Positions 53,280 through 63,100 of a stretch of 64,000 bases of DNA are shown here, one piece after another. Below the pieces are notes generated by a model that was not told the DNA's origin, ran no database searches, and saw only the letters and a program-made list of their open reading frames with translations. The position numbers and the translations under genes were made by a program. Position 1 is the first letter of the stretch. Each line of letters starts with the position of its first letter. The stretch lies in contig NZ_MAEL01000042.1 in assembly GCF_009933335.1 (NCBI RefSeq), forward strand, positions 62,001-126,000. The letters are read 5' to 3'. This DNA is from Candidatus Enterococcus willemsii (GTDB lineage: Bacteria; Bacillota; Bacilli; Lactobacillales; Enterococcaceae).

Positions 53280-54037
53280 AGAATGGTCCCTCCAAAAAAA
53301 ATTAGTGCAGAAGCAATTCCAACGCCTATTGATGCGGCAACAATGACTGCTTCAGTTCCTCGGGCTAAGCCGCTAATTAAATGACCCGCTAAGATATCGC
53401 GAAAGGATGTTGTAATTGCAACTCCTGGAACTAAGGGCATGACCGCACCAATAATGATATTGTCAACATTACCTGCGAGTTGTAGCTTGACGAATAAAAT
53501 AGCTAAAAGACCAATGAAAAAAGAAGCTAGAAAGGTATCGAAAAAGCGAAGGTTAATTAGTTTATTGACCGCATATTTCAAATAATAGGCAAATCCTCCT
53601 ACCAGAAAAGTAGGAATAAAATCTCTCAACGTTCCCCCAAAAATATACATAAGAAGGCAACTTAAAAAACCTGCACTAAGTACTTGGAGCCAAACAGGAA
53701 ATCGTGGTGTATCATAATCAATTTTTTTGAGTGAGTTGTGTAATGTGAGTAAATCAATTTTCTTTTCTGCAAACTCTCTGGAAAGTTGATTCACAGCTAC
53801 TACTTTTTCTAAATCAATGGAACGTTCAGCAACATTTTCGACTTGCGCATAATGACTGCTTCGAAGACCCATAAAAATACCTGTCGCTGTAACATAACTG
53901 ATACTGTCAGGCTCATTGGCATTGGTTGCAATTCGATTCATCGTATCTTCGACCCGGTAAACTTCTGAACCACTTTCCATCATAATTTTACCTGCTAGTA
54001 AACATGTTTCTAAAATTAATTCTCTTGATGCAGTCAT
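53276..54037 (-). CDS. ThrE-type exporter, N-terminal subunit (DUF1212)
   Basis: First half of a split ThrE exporter. The soluble N-terminal part (about 1-110) has the family start CLLAGKIMMESGSEVYRVEDTM (positions about 12-33) and five TM segments follow, with the motif GAVMPLVPGVAITTSFRDILAGHLISGLARGTEA. The ATG at 54037 follows AAGGAGCGTGCCC; a GTG two codons earlier is unlikely. A possible promoter TTGTAG-N17-TAGAAT precedes the gene. Confidence 0.9.
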   Translation of the reverse strand: MTASRELILETCLLAGKIMMESGSEVYRVEDTMNRIATNANEPDSISYVTATGIFMGLRSSHYAQVENVAERSIDLEKVVAVNQLSREFAEKKIDLLTLHNSLKKIDYDTPRFPVWLQVLSAGFLSCLLMYIFGGTLRDFIPTFLVGGFAYYLKYAVNKLINLRFFDTFLASFFIGLLAILFVKLQLAGNVDNIIIGAVMPLVPGVAITTSFRDILAGHLISGLARGTEAVIVAASIGVGIASALIFFGGTIL

Positions 54038-54043
54038 GGGCAC

Positions 54044-54351
54044 GCTCCTTGTACATAATTTTCTTTTCGTAACCGTTAAGGTGATTCCATTCTATCGTTT
54101 TGCGGTGCAACCTACAAGAAGAGAATATCAAAATAGAATAACATAACGAGTTGTATCGTTTTGTGTTTTCAATTTATTTCCGAAAATTTCTAAAAAAGAA
54201 ACAAAAAATTTCCAAATTAAACGAAATAATGTCTGAAAGTATGACTCTTATCAAGAATTAATCATTCTAATGTTTTTAAGTGAAAACACTTTAAAAAAAG
54301 ATGAAACTCGGTTAAAATAACATTAAAGTGAAATTTATAAGGGGGATTACA
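54044..54351. other. 308-base divergent intergenic region, ThrE pair / TetR gene
   Basis: No gene is visible. It holds a promoter for the ThrE pair (minus strand TTGTAG-N17-TAGAAT) and a TAAAAT -10 for the TetR gene near 54313. The decamer TATCGTTTTG occurs twice in direct orientation (54093 and 54154), 61 bases apart, and AAGTG-AAAA-CACTT forms an inverted repeat at 54278-54291. Confidence 0.5.
54278..54291 (+). promoter_or_regulatory. Candidate operator of the TetR gene
   Basis: AAGTG-AAAA-CACTT, a perfect 5-bp inverted repeat in an A/T-rich block, sits about 20 bases upstream of the presumed -10 TAAAAT, a usual place for autorepression by a TetR protein. Confidence 0.4.
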
Positions 54352-54924
54352 ATGCGACATAAAGTGTATACAAGAGAACACATATTGAAAGCTGCGTATG
54401 AGGTTATTGCCAAAGATGGATTCACTAACTTTACAGCAAGAAATGTAGCAAAGAAAATGGGTGTTTCAACCCAACCAATCTACCTTGAGTTTGAGAACAT
54501 GCAAGATCTAAAAAACAATCTAATTGAAATGGTCTACAAAGAGTTAGAGAAGAAAGTTTTTTCTGTGGAACATACTGGAGATAAACTTGTTGATATGGCC
54601 ATCAACTATATTGATTTTTCTCAAAATAATCCACGCCTATTTATGGCATTATTTGTTGATGAGCACGGTGGTGGAAAATTGATGTATGAATTTTGTTTCA
54701 ATTATTTCCGAGAAACAATTCAACAATACCCTGAATATGCGAATTTTTCAGATGATTATTTGAAAGCGTTACATAAAGGGGTTTGGATTGCTATTACCGG
54801 TGTGGCTGCATTGATGTCTTCAGGAATTGTTGAACCCACGCGTCAACAAATTGTCGGTGTCATTAATCAAACCATTGAATCTATTTTACGGACAGAAACA
54901 TTTGAAAATGTTAAAAGCCAGTGA
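54352..54924 (+). CDS. TetR/AcrR-family transcriptional regulator
   Basis: 190-residue repressor. The N-terminal HTH (about 8-55) reads EHILKAAYEVIAKDGFTNFTARNVAKKMGVSTQPIYLEF; the remainder is an all-helical ligand domain similar to TetR C-terminal families found in Lactobacillales. The frame opens at 54328, but AAGGGGGATTACA precedes the ATG at 54352. Divergent from the ThrE pair; its target may be itself or that pair. Followed by a terminator and a tRNA gene on the other strand. Confidence 0.82.
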   Translation: MRHKVYTREHILKAAYEVIAKDGFTNFTARNVAKKMGVSTQPIYLEFENMQDLKNNLIEMVYKELEKKVFSVEHTGDKLVDMAINYIDFSQNNPRLFMALFVDEHGGGKLMYEFCFNYFRETIQQYPEYANFSDDYLKALHKGVWIAITGVAALMSSGIVEPTRQQIVGVINQTIESILRTETFENVKSQ

Positions 54925-54941
54925 ATTTTCACTGGCTTTTT
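54913..54941. terminator. Terminator of the TetR gene
   Basis: AAAAGCCAGTGA/TCACTGGCTTTT with a 4-base loop and Ts; also usable by the opposite-strand tRNA transcript. Confidence 0.88.
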
Positions 54942-54956
54942 GTTTGGTTATAGGTA

Positions 54957-55043
54957 AGGAGAGTACGGGATTTGAACCCGTGCACCGCTTATCACGGCTC
55001 GCTGGATTTCGAGTCCAGTGCATTACCACTCTGCCAACTCTCC
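54957..55043 (-). tRNA. tRNA-Ser (anticodon CGA)
   Basis: Type II tRNA with acceptor GGAGAGT/ACTCTCC, D-arm, anticodon arm CTGGA-CTCGAAA-TCCAG giving anticodon CGA (reads UCG), a long variable arm, and T arm with GGTTCAAATCC. The discriminator base (54957) is U, and CCA is not encoded. Serine tRNAs usually have G73. Confidence 0.95.
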
Positions 55044-55084
55044 ACAAGGAATATTTTCTTCCTTTTTGCTAAAAAATGCAAGAG

Positions 55085-55876
55085 CTATCTCTTGTTGTTA
55101 AAAAAATCTTGATACAGCTGAACAACAGGAAGATCGTTCCATTGTTTCATAAAGATGCCTTCTTGGTCAAATGAATAAATCGTTCCTTCTAAACCGCCCA
55201 AAAGTAGAGGTGAATGACTAGCAATAATAAATTGCACATTCAAGAAACGAGCAGCGTGATGCAGTTGTTGGATTAATTGTAATTGTTTTTCTGGTGAAAG
55301 AGAGGCTTCTGGTTCATCTAATAGATAAAGGCCATTAGGCTGGATATAGTCTTCAAATACTTGCAACGCTGTTTCTCCATTTGAATACTTCTCTTGCGCG
55401 AATGTTCGTCGTGCCATCTGTTGTTTCATGGCGTAAGAATCTTTATGGGCGGCAATTTGTTCTTTCGTCATGCCTAATTGCTGCCGTTCATATAGATATC
55501 CTTCACGTTGGATGGCTTCTTGTTGGATTTTTTTTATTTCGTATAAAATATCTTCACTTTTGATATAGCGACTGTTTTCTGGAATTTTTTGTCTACGACC
55601 AGCATCATCTTCATCAAGGAGCACGGCACTTTCTTTTAGATAGCGTCCCCAATAATCATCACCTAAGGTCCGAGTAGCTTCAGCGCCAGGCAATTGTAAA
55701 TGTGAAGCCAGTAAGTTTAAAATAGTTGATTTTCCTGAACCGTTGTCTCCATATAAAAAAGTAATAGTATCAAAAACCAAATGCTCTGATGCATATACAT
55801 TCAAGACGCAATAAGGGTAAATATTCGGACCAGGCAAGATAGAATCCGATAATTTAAGTCCGCGTAAATAACGCAC
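55085..55876 (-). CDS. Stand-alone AAA/ABC-type ATPase (AAA_21/AAA_15 group)
   Basis: P-loop ATPase of the RecF/SMC-like group of 263 residues: Walker A FLYGDNGSGKSTIL (about 41-54), a charged helical middle (about 85-165), a signature-like KYSNGETALQVFEDY, Walker B GLYLLDEPEASLSPEKQ and ASHSPLLL. No membrane partner or nuclease gene is adjacent, so it is not an obvious OLD or transporter system. Such proteins are often called ABC-family or predicted ATPases; substrate unknown. The terminator of the upstream phosphatase lies in its leader. Confidence 0.8.
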   Translation of the reverse strand: MRYLRGLKLSDSILPGPNIYPYCVLNVYASEHLVFDTITFLYGDNGSGKSTILNLLASHLQLPGAEATRTLGDDYWGRYLKESAVLLDEDDAGRRQKIPENSRYIKSEDILYEIKKIQQEAIQREGYLYERQQLGMTKEQIAAHKDSYAMKQQMARRTFAQEKYSNGETALQVFEDYIQPNGLYLLDEPEASLSPEKQLQLIQQLHHAARFLNVQFIIASHSPLLLGGLEGTIYSFDQEGIFMKQWNDLPVVQLYQDFFNNKR

Positions 55877-55892
55877 AGTAGTATCATCCTTT

Positions 55893-55926
55893 CAAAAAAA
55901 GAACCGTAAGAAAGCATCTTACAGTT
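55893..55926 (-). terminator. Terminator of the Cof phosphatase gene
   Basis: GAACTGTAAGA/TCTTACGGTTC (read on the minus strand) followed by TTTTTTT. Confidence 0.88.
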
Positions 55927-55932
55927 CATTGC

Positions 55933-56736
55933 TTACAAGGCTAAATATTTTTCCAAGTAATTAGCTAAGCCGTCTTCTTCATTGGTATCGGAAGTCACAT
56001 CATTTGCGACCCCTTTTAGTTGATCGGTACCGTTCTTCATTGCGACACCCCAACCAGCATAATCTAATAATTCTAAATCATTGTGTTCATCACCAAAAGC
56101 AATGACGTCTTTTTGATCGATATTAAGAGAATCTGCGATTACTGAAACAGACATAGCTTTTTGAACCCCTTTAGGAACGATTTCCAAAATAGCATTAGGT
56201 CCACCCCAAGTTCGAACATCAATTTGATTTGCAAATTGTTTAGTTAAAGAATCAGAAACATGCGATGAAAATTCATGCTTGGTTTTAATTAATAGAGAAG
56301 TAGGGTCAGTGGTTAAATTTGTAAATAAATTGGCTTCTGTGACAGTATCAGTTGCAAAGAAATGACCTTCAAAATCATTTAAGTCATTGATATAAAAAGT
56401 TTCTCGATTTTCAGCAGCAACGAAATCAAGTTTCAATTTTTCTTTTTGTGCTAGAATATCAAAAGCAATTTCTTTTGATAGAGAGATTTCACGCTCGAAT
56501 TCCCATTGTTGATAAGGCTTATGCACAAGACCACCATTAAAGTTAACCATTGGTGTATCTAATTTTAGTTGACGATAAAATTGTTCACTCATTCGAAATG
56601 GTCGACCGGTAGCGATACTGACATAATGTCCTGCTTTTTTGGCTTTTTCTAATACTTCTGCTGTTCGTAAGCTAATTAAAGATTGATTATTTAGCGTAGT
56701 TCCATCTAAGTCAATAGCAATTAATTTTTGTGACAT
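55933..56736 (-). CDS. Cof-type HAD phosphatase
   Basis: Second Cof-family HAD phosphatase of the window. Motifs KLIAIDLDGTTLNNQS, VSIATGRPF, and the metal-binding IAFGDEHNDLELLDYAGWGVAMKN are complete; a type IIB cap lies between. About 267 residues. The start ATG at 56736 follows AAAGGAGTAGTTAT; the frame opens at 56766. Sugar-phosphate or flavin-phosphate hydrolysis by family. Confidence 0.9.
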   Translation of the reverse strand: MSQKLIAIDLDGTTLNNQSLISLRTAEVLEKAKKAGHYVSIATGRPFRMSEQFYRQLKLDTPMVNFNGGLVHKPYQQWEFEREISLSKEIAFDILAQKEKLKLDFVAAENRETFYINDLNDFEGHFFATDTVTEANLFTNLTTDPTSLLIKTKHEFSSHVSDSLTKQFANQIDVRTWGGPNAILEIVPKGVQKAMSVSVIADSLNIDQKDVIAFGDEHNDLELLDYAGWGVAMKNGTDQLKGVANDVTSDTNEEDGLANYLEKYLAL

Positions 56737-56901
56737 ATAACTACTCCTTTTCTTTATGAAATGCAAGTTAAGTGTACCATAAGACGTATGTTTGACAAAG
56801 TTTTCTGAATATCCTTAAAAATTTTCAGTTTTGTTTTTCATTTGTTTGTCAGTAAAACACGAACGTTTTGACGTTTGTAATAAAAATTTGTTAATAAAAT
56901 A

Positions 56902-56930
56902 TTGAAAGTTTCAGAAACAAAAACTATAAT
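56902..56930 (+). promoter_or_regulatory. Promoter of the NCS2 permease gene
   Basis: TTGAAA (56902-56907), 17 bases, TATAAT (56925-56930). The spacer includes GTTTC-A-GAAAC, a small inverted repeat. Confidence 0.75.
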
Positions 56931-56943
56931 CGATAATTGTTCA

Positions 56944-56987
56944 GTGGAAAGACAAGGTTGCATTTATTCTTAAGAATTTCTTTCCAC
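56944..56987 (+). other. Leader hairpin before the NCS2 permease gene
   Basis: GTGGAAAGA pairs with TCTTTCCAC over 9 bp around a 26-base loop that contains the palindrome TTCTTAAGAA. It lies in the 5' leader, 31 bases before the start codon and without a T tract. No known purine riboswitch core is seen. Confidence 0.55.
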
Positions 56988-57018
56988 AATAGATAGAAAG
57001 TAGGAGTGAAACAAATCA

Positions 57019-58455
57019 ATGGAAAACTTTTTCAAGTTGAAAGAAAATAAGACAACTGTTTCAACAGAAATAATGGCGGGGATTACCACCTTTTTTGCAA
57101 TGAGTTATATTCTTTTTGTAAACCCAGCTATTTTATCAGCTTCTGGCATGCCATTTCAAGCGGTATTCTTAGCAACAATTATTGCTGCCATTATTGGAAC
57201 ATTAATTATGGGATTATTTGCGAATGTTCCTTATGCGCAAGCACCAGGTATGGGGCTGAATGCTTTCTTTACGTTTACAGTCGTTTTTGGATTAGGGTAC
57301 TCTTGGCAACAAGCTTTAGCAATGGTATTTATCTGTGGTCTAATTAATATTTTTATTACGATTACTAAAATTCGTAAACTAATTATTCGTGCAATTCCTG
57401 AAAGTATGCAACATGCAATTGGTGGGGGAATTGGGATTTTCGTCGCTTATGTCGGAATTAAAAATGCGAATTTATTAAATTTTTCAGCCGATTCTGGAGC
57501 GATTACTAGTTCAGTCGTTGAAGGTGATGCAGCGGTCAATGTGACGATGAATGGTGGCATTGTTCCCGGCTTAGCAAACTTTAATAACTCGCCAATGATA
57601 TTGGCATTGATTGGCTTAGTATTGATGACTATTTTGGTTGTTAAAAATGTTCGTGGCGCGGTTCTGATTGGGATTGTGGGAACAACGATTATTGGTATTT
57701 TAATGGGTGTGGTCGATTTAGGAGCGATTGATTGGAAAGCTAATTCATTAGGAAGCTCATTTGGTGAATTAAAAACTACTTTTGGAGCTGCTTTTGGACC
57801 AGAAGGAATGCAATCATTGTTTAGTGATTCCGCAAAGATTCCTCAAGTAATTATGACGATTATTGCATTTAGTTTATCTGATACTTTTGACACCATTGGT
57901 ACATTTATTGGAACGGGACGTCGTACGGGCATCTTCTCTCAAGAAGATGAAGATGCGTTAGAAGATAGCAGAGGGTTTAATACTAAAATGGATCGTGCGT
58001 TGTTTGCTGATGCTGTAGCAACATCGATTGGAGCCGTTTTTGGTACATCAAATACGACGACTTTTGTTGAATCAGCAGCTGGGATTGGTGCTGGTGGACG
58101 AACAGGTCTGACTTCGGTCGTTGTAGCAGCAATGTTTGCTTTAAGTAGTTTATTCTCACCAATTATTTCAATTGTACCTGCACAAGCGACAGCGCCAGCA
58201 TTAATTTTAGTTGGTGTGATGATGATGGCATCATTCAAAGATATCAATTGGACTGACTTGGAAGAGGCTGTACCAGCTTTCTTTGCTTCGATCTTTATGG
58301 GGCTTTGTTATTCTATCTCATACGGAATCGCTGCAGGATTTATTTTCTTTACAATTGTGAAAGTTGTCAAAGGAAAAGTCAAAGAAGTCTCACCAATCCT
58401 TTGGGTAGTGGATGCATTATTCATTTTAAATTTTGTTATTTTAGCAATCTTATAA
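57019..58455 (+). CDS. NCS2-family purine permease (PbuG/PbuO-like)
   Basis: Nucleobase transporter of the AzgA/PbuG group (14 TM, 478 residues) for guanine, hypoxanthine or adenine uptake by proton symport. MAGITTFFAMSYILFVNP at TM1, PYAQAPGMGLNAFFTFTV, PESMQHAIGGGIGIFVAYVGIKN and FSDTFDTIGTFIGTGRRTG-type sequence are diagnostic. Start after TAGGAGTGAAACAAATCA. A good promoter and an unusual leader hairpin precede it. Single gene. Confidence 0.93.
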   Translation: MENFFKLKENKTTVSTEIMAGITTFFAMSYILFVNPAILSASGMPFQAVFLATIIAAIIGTLIMGLFANVPYAQAPGMGLNAFFTFTVVFGLGYSWQQALAMVFICGLINIFITITKIRKLIIRAIPESMQHAIGGGIGIFVAYVGIKNANLLNFSADSGAITSSVVEGDAAVNVTMNGGIVPGLANFNNSPMILALIGLVLMTILVVKNVRGAVLIGIVGTTIIGILMGVVDLGAIDWKANSLGSSFGELKTTFGAAFGPEGMQSLFSDSAKIPQVIMTIIAFSLSDTFDTIGTFIGTGRRTGIFSQEDEDALEDSRGFNTKMDRALFADAVATSIGAVFGTSNTTTFVESAAGIGAGGRTGLTSVVVAAMFALSSLFSPIISIVPAQATAPALILVGVMMMASFKDINWTDLEEAVPAFFASIFMGLCYSISYGIAAGFIFFTIVKVVKGKVKEVSPILWVVDALFILNFVILAIL

Positions 58456-58462
58456 GAAATCA

Positions 58463-58508
58463 AAACATTCTTATTCATGGCAATGCTATTGAATAGGAAT
58501 GTTTTTTT
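58463..58508 (+). terminator. Terminator of the NCS2 permease gene
   Basis: AACATTC-TTATTCA pairs with TGAATA-GGAATGTT, followed by TTTTTTT. Confidence 0.82.
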
Positions 58509-58571
58509 ATGCTCAATTAATTTGAAAATTTCAGAAAAAGGGCTATAGTTGAAGGGAAAGAAGGTTTGTGT

Positions 58572-59774
58572 ATGAAGATTGATTGGAAGAAAAACTTATT
58601 GATTTCTTGGATAGGCTGCTTTTTTACAGGTGCGAGTATCAGTTTGGTCATGCCGTTTATTCCACTCTATATTGAAGAACTAGGAGCACCAACAGATCAG
58701 ATTGAGCTATTTTCCGGACTAGCGATCTCCGTTACAGCATTTGCTGCAGCAATTGTAGCACCTATTTGGGGCAACCTTGCTGACCGAAAAGGTCGACGTT
58801 TAATGATGATTCGTGCATCAGCAGGAATGACCATTACGATGGGCGCTTTGGCGTTTGTACCAAATGTATACTGGTTGTTGGTGATGCGTTTTCTAAATGG
58901 TATTTTGTCAGGATATATTCCTAATGCGACCGCGATGATTGCTTCTCAAGCACCTAAAGAAAAAAGTGGTTGGGCGTTAGGTACATTAGCGACAGGTGCA
59001 ATTGCTGGTAATTTGATTGGTCCTTCGATGGGTGGCGCTTTGGCAGAATTATTTGGGATGAAAAATGTTTTTATCATTACGGGAACCGTATTGTTAATCA
59101 CCGCGTTATTAACGATATTTATGGTCAAAGAAGATTTTACGCCAGTTGAGAAAACAGATATGCTTACAATGAAAGAAATTTTTATGAAAATGAATAATGT
59201 CCAAATATTGATTGGCTTGTTTGTGACGTCATTGATTTTACAAGTGGGTATGACGAGTATTAGCCCTATTTTGACTTTATACATTCGTCAATTAAGTGGC
59301 AATACAAGTAATATTTTATTTGTTAGTGGATTAATTGTTTCGATAGCCGGTGTATCAGCTATTATTTCTTCACCTATTTTAGGAAGACTCGGCGATAAAA
59401 TCGGAAACCACAAAATTTTACTTGGTGGTTTGATTGGGTCATTAGTTTGTTTTATTCCGATGGGATTCGTTTCATCACCGATGCAACTAGGAATTTTGCG
59501 TTTCTTATTAGGATTTTCAACAGGCGCATTAATGCCGTCAATTAATACGTTAATTAGCAAGATTACTCCCTCGGAAGGTGTTAGTCGCATTTATAGTTAT
59601 AATCAAATGTTTACCAATTTTGGCCAAGTGTTAGGGCCTCTTGTGGGTTCAACTGTTGCACATGGATTAGGTTATCCAGCTGTTTTTTGGGTAACGAGTT
59701 GTTTTGTCGTGTTTAATATTTGTTTGTCCTTGTTTAATTTTAGAAAGTATTTGAAAAAAGATACAATTAGTTGA
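58572..59774 (+). CDS. MFS drug-efflux-type transporter
   Basis: Major facilitator with 12 TM segments, 400 residues, in the DHA1 drug:H+ antiporter group (PmrA/MdtG-like). The first loop motif GNLADRKGRRLMM is the family's motif A, with LNGILSGYIPNATAMIASQ and GAIAGNLIGPSMGG in TM4-5; a second GRLGDKIGNHKIL occurs after TM8. The ATG at 58572 follows AGAAGG at 7 bases; a TTG at 58566 is less likely. Substrate unknown. Confidence 0.88.
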   Translation: MKIDWKKNLLISWIGCFFTGASISLVMPFIPLYIEELGAPTDQIELFSGLAISVTAFAAAIVAPIWGNLADRKGRRLMMIRASAGMTITMGALAFVPNVYWLLVMRFLNGILSGYIPNATAMIASQAPKEKSGWALGTLATGAIAGNLIGPSMGGALAELFGMKNVFIITGTVLLITALLTIFMVKEDFTPVEKTDMLTMKEIFMKMNNVQILIGLFVTSLILQVGMTSISPILTLYIRQLSGNTSNILFVSGLIVSIAGVSAIISSPILGRLGDKIGNHKILLGGLIGSLVCFIPMGFVSSPMQLGILRFLLGFSTGALMPSINTLISKITPSEGVSRIYSYNQMFTNFGQVLGPLVGSTVAHGLGYPAVFWVTSCFVVFNICLSLFNFRKYLKKDTIS

Positions 59775-59780
59775 AAAGAA

Positions 59781-59818
59781 AAAAAAACCAGTTACAATTA
59801 ATGTAATTGGTTTTTTTC
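59781..59818. terminator. Bidirectional terminator, MFS gene / DUF2929
   Basis: A stem of AAAAAAACCAGTTAC and GTAATTGGTTTTTTT (one G-T pair) with flanking A and T tracts. Confidence 0.88.
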
Positions 59819-59822
59819 TTTT

Positions 59823-60014
59823 TTAAGAATGGCTGGAATGGTTCTTTTCTTTGGGCATTGCGACTTGGCCAATTAAAATAATCAACAAAGCAACAATAAA
59901 AGAGAAGATAAGTGTCAATTGGAAATCATAAGGGGTACTTGTTAAAGCTCCCCCAAGGAAACCAACCACTTGACCTAAAATAAGTGCCCAGATAATTGTT
60001 ACAAGGTAGCGCAT
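59823..60014 (-). CDS. DUF2929 (YjzD-like) membrane protein
   Basis: Small membrane protein of about 63 residues with two TM helices: RYLVTIIWALILGQVVGFLGGALTSTPYDF and FSFIVALLIILIGQVAMPK. This is the YjzD/DUF2929 family, commonly found divergent from dnaE in Lactobacillales. The frame opens at 60062, but GAAGGTGTAGCA precedes the ATG at 60014. Function unknown. Confidence 0.85.
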   Translation of the reverse strand: MRYLVTIIWALILGQVVGFLGGALTSTPYDFQLTLIFSFIVALLIILIGQVAMPKEKNHSSHS

Positions 60015-60126
60015 TGCTACACCTTCTTTCAATTCGTAAGTTGGATGGCTTAAGTTTACCACATTTTTTTAAGTTGTAAAGACTTTCACTTTTTTTCACA
60101 AAGATTAATTATAGGGGGAATCCTAG

Positions 60127-63100
60127 ATGAATGCGACTCAATTAACTGCTGTCACATCTTATTCATTGCTACAAAGTACAATTCAAATTCCTCAATATGT
60201 TCAGCAAGCCAAACAGCTAGGCTATCAACAACTAGGAATAACCGATGTCAATAATTTACATGGGGCGTTGGAATTTTTTCAGAGTTGTCAGAAAGAAGGC
60301 GTGAAACCGTTGATTGGTTTGTTACTCACGTATCAATCAGTCATTACTGAACAGGAACATGAGCTCTTCTTTTTTGCTAAAAATTTGTCTGGCTATCAGC
60401 TACTAATGAAATTATCTAGCCAAAAGATGATTACAGGCACCATTGAAATAACTAATTTTGCCTCTTCGGATGTCTATATTATTTTACCAGAGCAAAGTGA
60501 AGTTCATACTTTATTAATGGAAGACAGTAAACTAGGAGAAGAAAAAATTCAACAATGGCAACAACTATTTGGTAAAGAAAATATTTTTTATGGAGTAGGG
60601 TATCAACAAAATGTTGCAGCAAAAGTACAAGACTGGATGCAACATCATGAGGTACGACCAGTTGCTTATCAATTAATCGATACATTGCACGAAGAAGAGA
60701 CATTTGCAGTCAATGTGCTGCATCATATCAAAAATGGCACGCAAATCACTGATTTACGCGAAGAGTTGCAACAAGTATCAAAAAATCGCTATTTGGTTTC
60801 GGCTGACGAACAATATCAATGGTTCCAAACGAACTATCCAGAAGCATGGGAACAAAAAGAAATGCTAGCTGCCCATTGCCAGGTAGAAATCCCAACACAT
60901 CAAACATTATTACCGCATTATCCACTGGAGAAGCAGTCAGCGCAAACATTTCTGCAAGAGCTTTGTCTGCGCTTATTGCCTGAACGAGTACCCAATTATA
61001 CGCAAGCCTACCAAGAGCGTTTACTGTACGAATTATCAGTGATTCATAAGATGGGCTTTGATGATTATTTCTTAATTGTTTGGGATGTAATGGCATTTGC
61101 GCATCGTCAACAAATTGTGACGGGTGCAGGACGGGGATCTGCGGCAGGTTCGTTAGTGGCGTACGTGCTATCAATTACCGATGTAGATCCGATTGAATAC
61201 AATTTATTATTCGAACGATTTTTAAACCCAGAGCGATACACTATGCCTGATATCGATTTAGATATTCCCGATAATCGACGCGAGGAAGTGTTGCTCTATG
61301 TTAAAGAAAAATATGGACAAGAACATGTGGCGCAGATTGCTACTTTTGGTACCATGGCAGCCAAAATGGTATTACGAGATGTCAGTCGTGTGTTTGGATT
61401 ATCGCAAAGTGAAGCAAATCGTTGGTCGAAAGCTGTCCCCAATGCATTAAAAATGACATTAGCTAAAGCTTATGAAGAATCAAAGGCGTTAAGAGAGCTC
61501 GCTTCTTTAAATGAGCGAAATCATCAACTATTTCAAGTGGCGAAAATCCTAGAAGGTCTACCTCGACATGTTTCGACCCACGCCGCCGGAATTGTGATTA
61601 GTGATGAGAAATTATCCGATGTTGTCCCTCTACAAGCCGGTTCAGAAGAAATTTGGCTGACACAATTTACTATGAACGATGTGGAAACAACTGGGCTATT
61701 AAAAATGGATTTCTTAGGATTACGGAATTTATCTATTATTGATGATACGTTACAAGGGATTCGCCAAGTATTGAAACAAACAATCATCCAAAAAGAAATT
61801 CCTTTAGACGATGATGAGACGTTACGCTTGTTCCAACAAGGAGAAACTGCCGGTGTCTTTCAATTTGAATCAGCTGGAATTCGGAATGTTTTACGCCGTC
61901 TGCATCCCGAAAGCATTGAAGATATTGCCGCTGTCAATGCTCTGTATCGTCCAGGACCAATGCAAAATATTGATACCTTCATTCGTCGCAAGCAAGGAAA
62001 AGAAGCAATTACCTATCTTGATACACGCTTAGAACCTATTTTAGCAAACACTTATGGCATTATCGTGTATCAGGAACAAATTATGCAAATCGCCTCACAA
62101 ATCGCAGGCTTTACTTTAGGGCAAGCGGATATGTTACGTCGAGCAATTAGTAAAAAGAACAAAGGCATACTTGATGAAGAAAGACGCCATTTTGTGACTG
62201 GCTCTATCAAAAATGGTCTCACAGAAACTAAAGCCAATGAACTTTACAATTATATTGAGCGTTTTGCTGACTATGGTTTTAACCGATCACATGCATTTGC
62301 GTATTCGTTTGTAGGGTTTCAAATGGCGTATCTGAAAGTCCATTACCCTGCACCATTTTACAAAGCTTTGTTACAATCGGTGCGACAAAATCCAACAAAA
62401 GTCAAAGAATACATGAATGAAGCACGCAAAAGAAAAATAAAATTGTTGCCTCCATCCATTAATCGAAGTGGTTATGGATTTTGGTTATCAGCAGTGGATG
62501 AAATCCGTTTTGGTTTAAGCACAGTTAAAGGCGTTCGTCGTGACTTTTTGAAAGATATTTTGGAAGAGCGCAAAGAAAATGGTGCGTATCGCTCCGTCGA
62601 CCAATTTTTATCTCGCTTGGCACAGCGTAATTCGAAATGGCTGAAAGAAGAGTTAATTAGACCGCTGATTGATGTAGGTGCATTTGATGAAATCATTACC
62701 AATCGACGCCAAACGGTCACAAACTTAGATGGGAAAATTCAAAATGTCCTGTATAGTGGTGGGAGTATGGATTTACTGGAAGTGATGACTCTAAAAGAGC
62801 AAGAAACCGCAGAATATACGTTGGAAGAAAAATTGGGACTGGAAGAGGAATTATTAGGTGTTTATCTGTCAGGACATCCAGTGGAACAATTTACAAAAGT
62901 ACGTCAATGGAAGAAAGTTCAAGAAGTTGCTACCGTTATTCCTAATCAGTCGACAAAATTATTGCTGTACATCAAGAATATTCGCGAAATTCGTACTAAA
63001 AAGGGAGAGCAAATGGCGTTTATTGAAGGAGATGACACAAGTGGTGAAATCTCAGTAACTGTTTTCCCGACCGTTTATCGCCAAATTAGACATAAATTAG

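Noticed and set aside
56854-56868. PurR box-like AAACACGAACGTT upstream of the purine permease
   Set aside because: Only the CGAAC core fits; three of 13 consensus positions (AWWWCCGAACWWT) are wrong and no second box is found.
56931-57018. Purine riboswitch in the permease leader
   Set aside because: TATAATC occurs, but the three-way junction core, loop sequences and expression platform are missing.
60746-61174. 142-codon minus-strand open frame
   Set aside because: Antisense shadow within dnaE, without ribosome site or known motifs.
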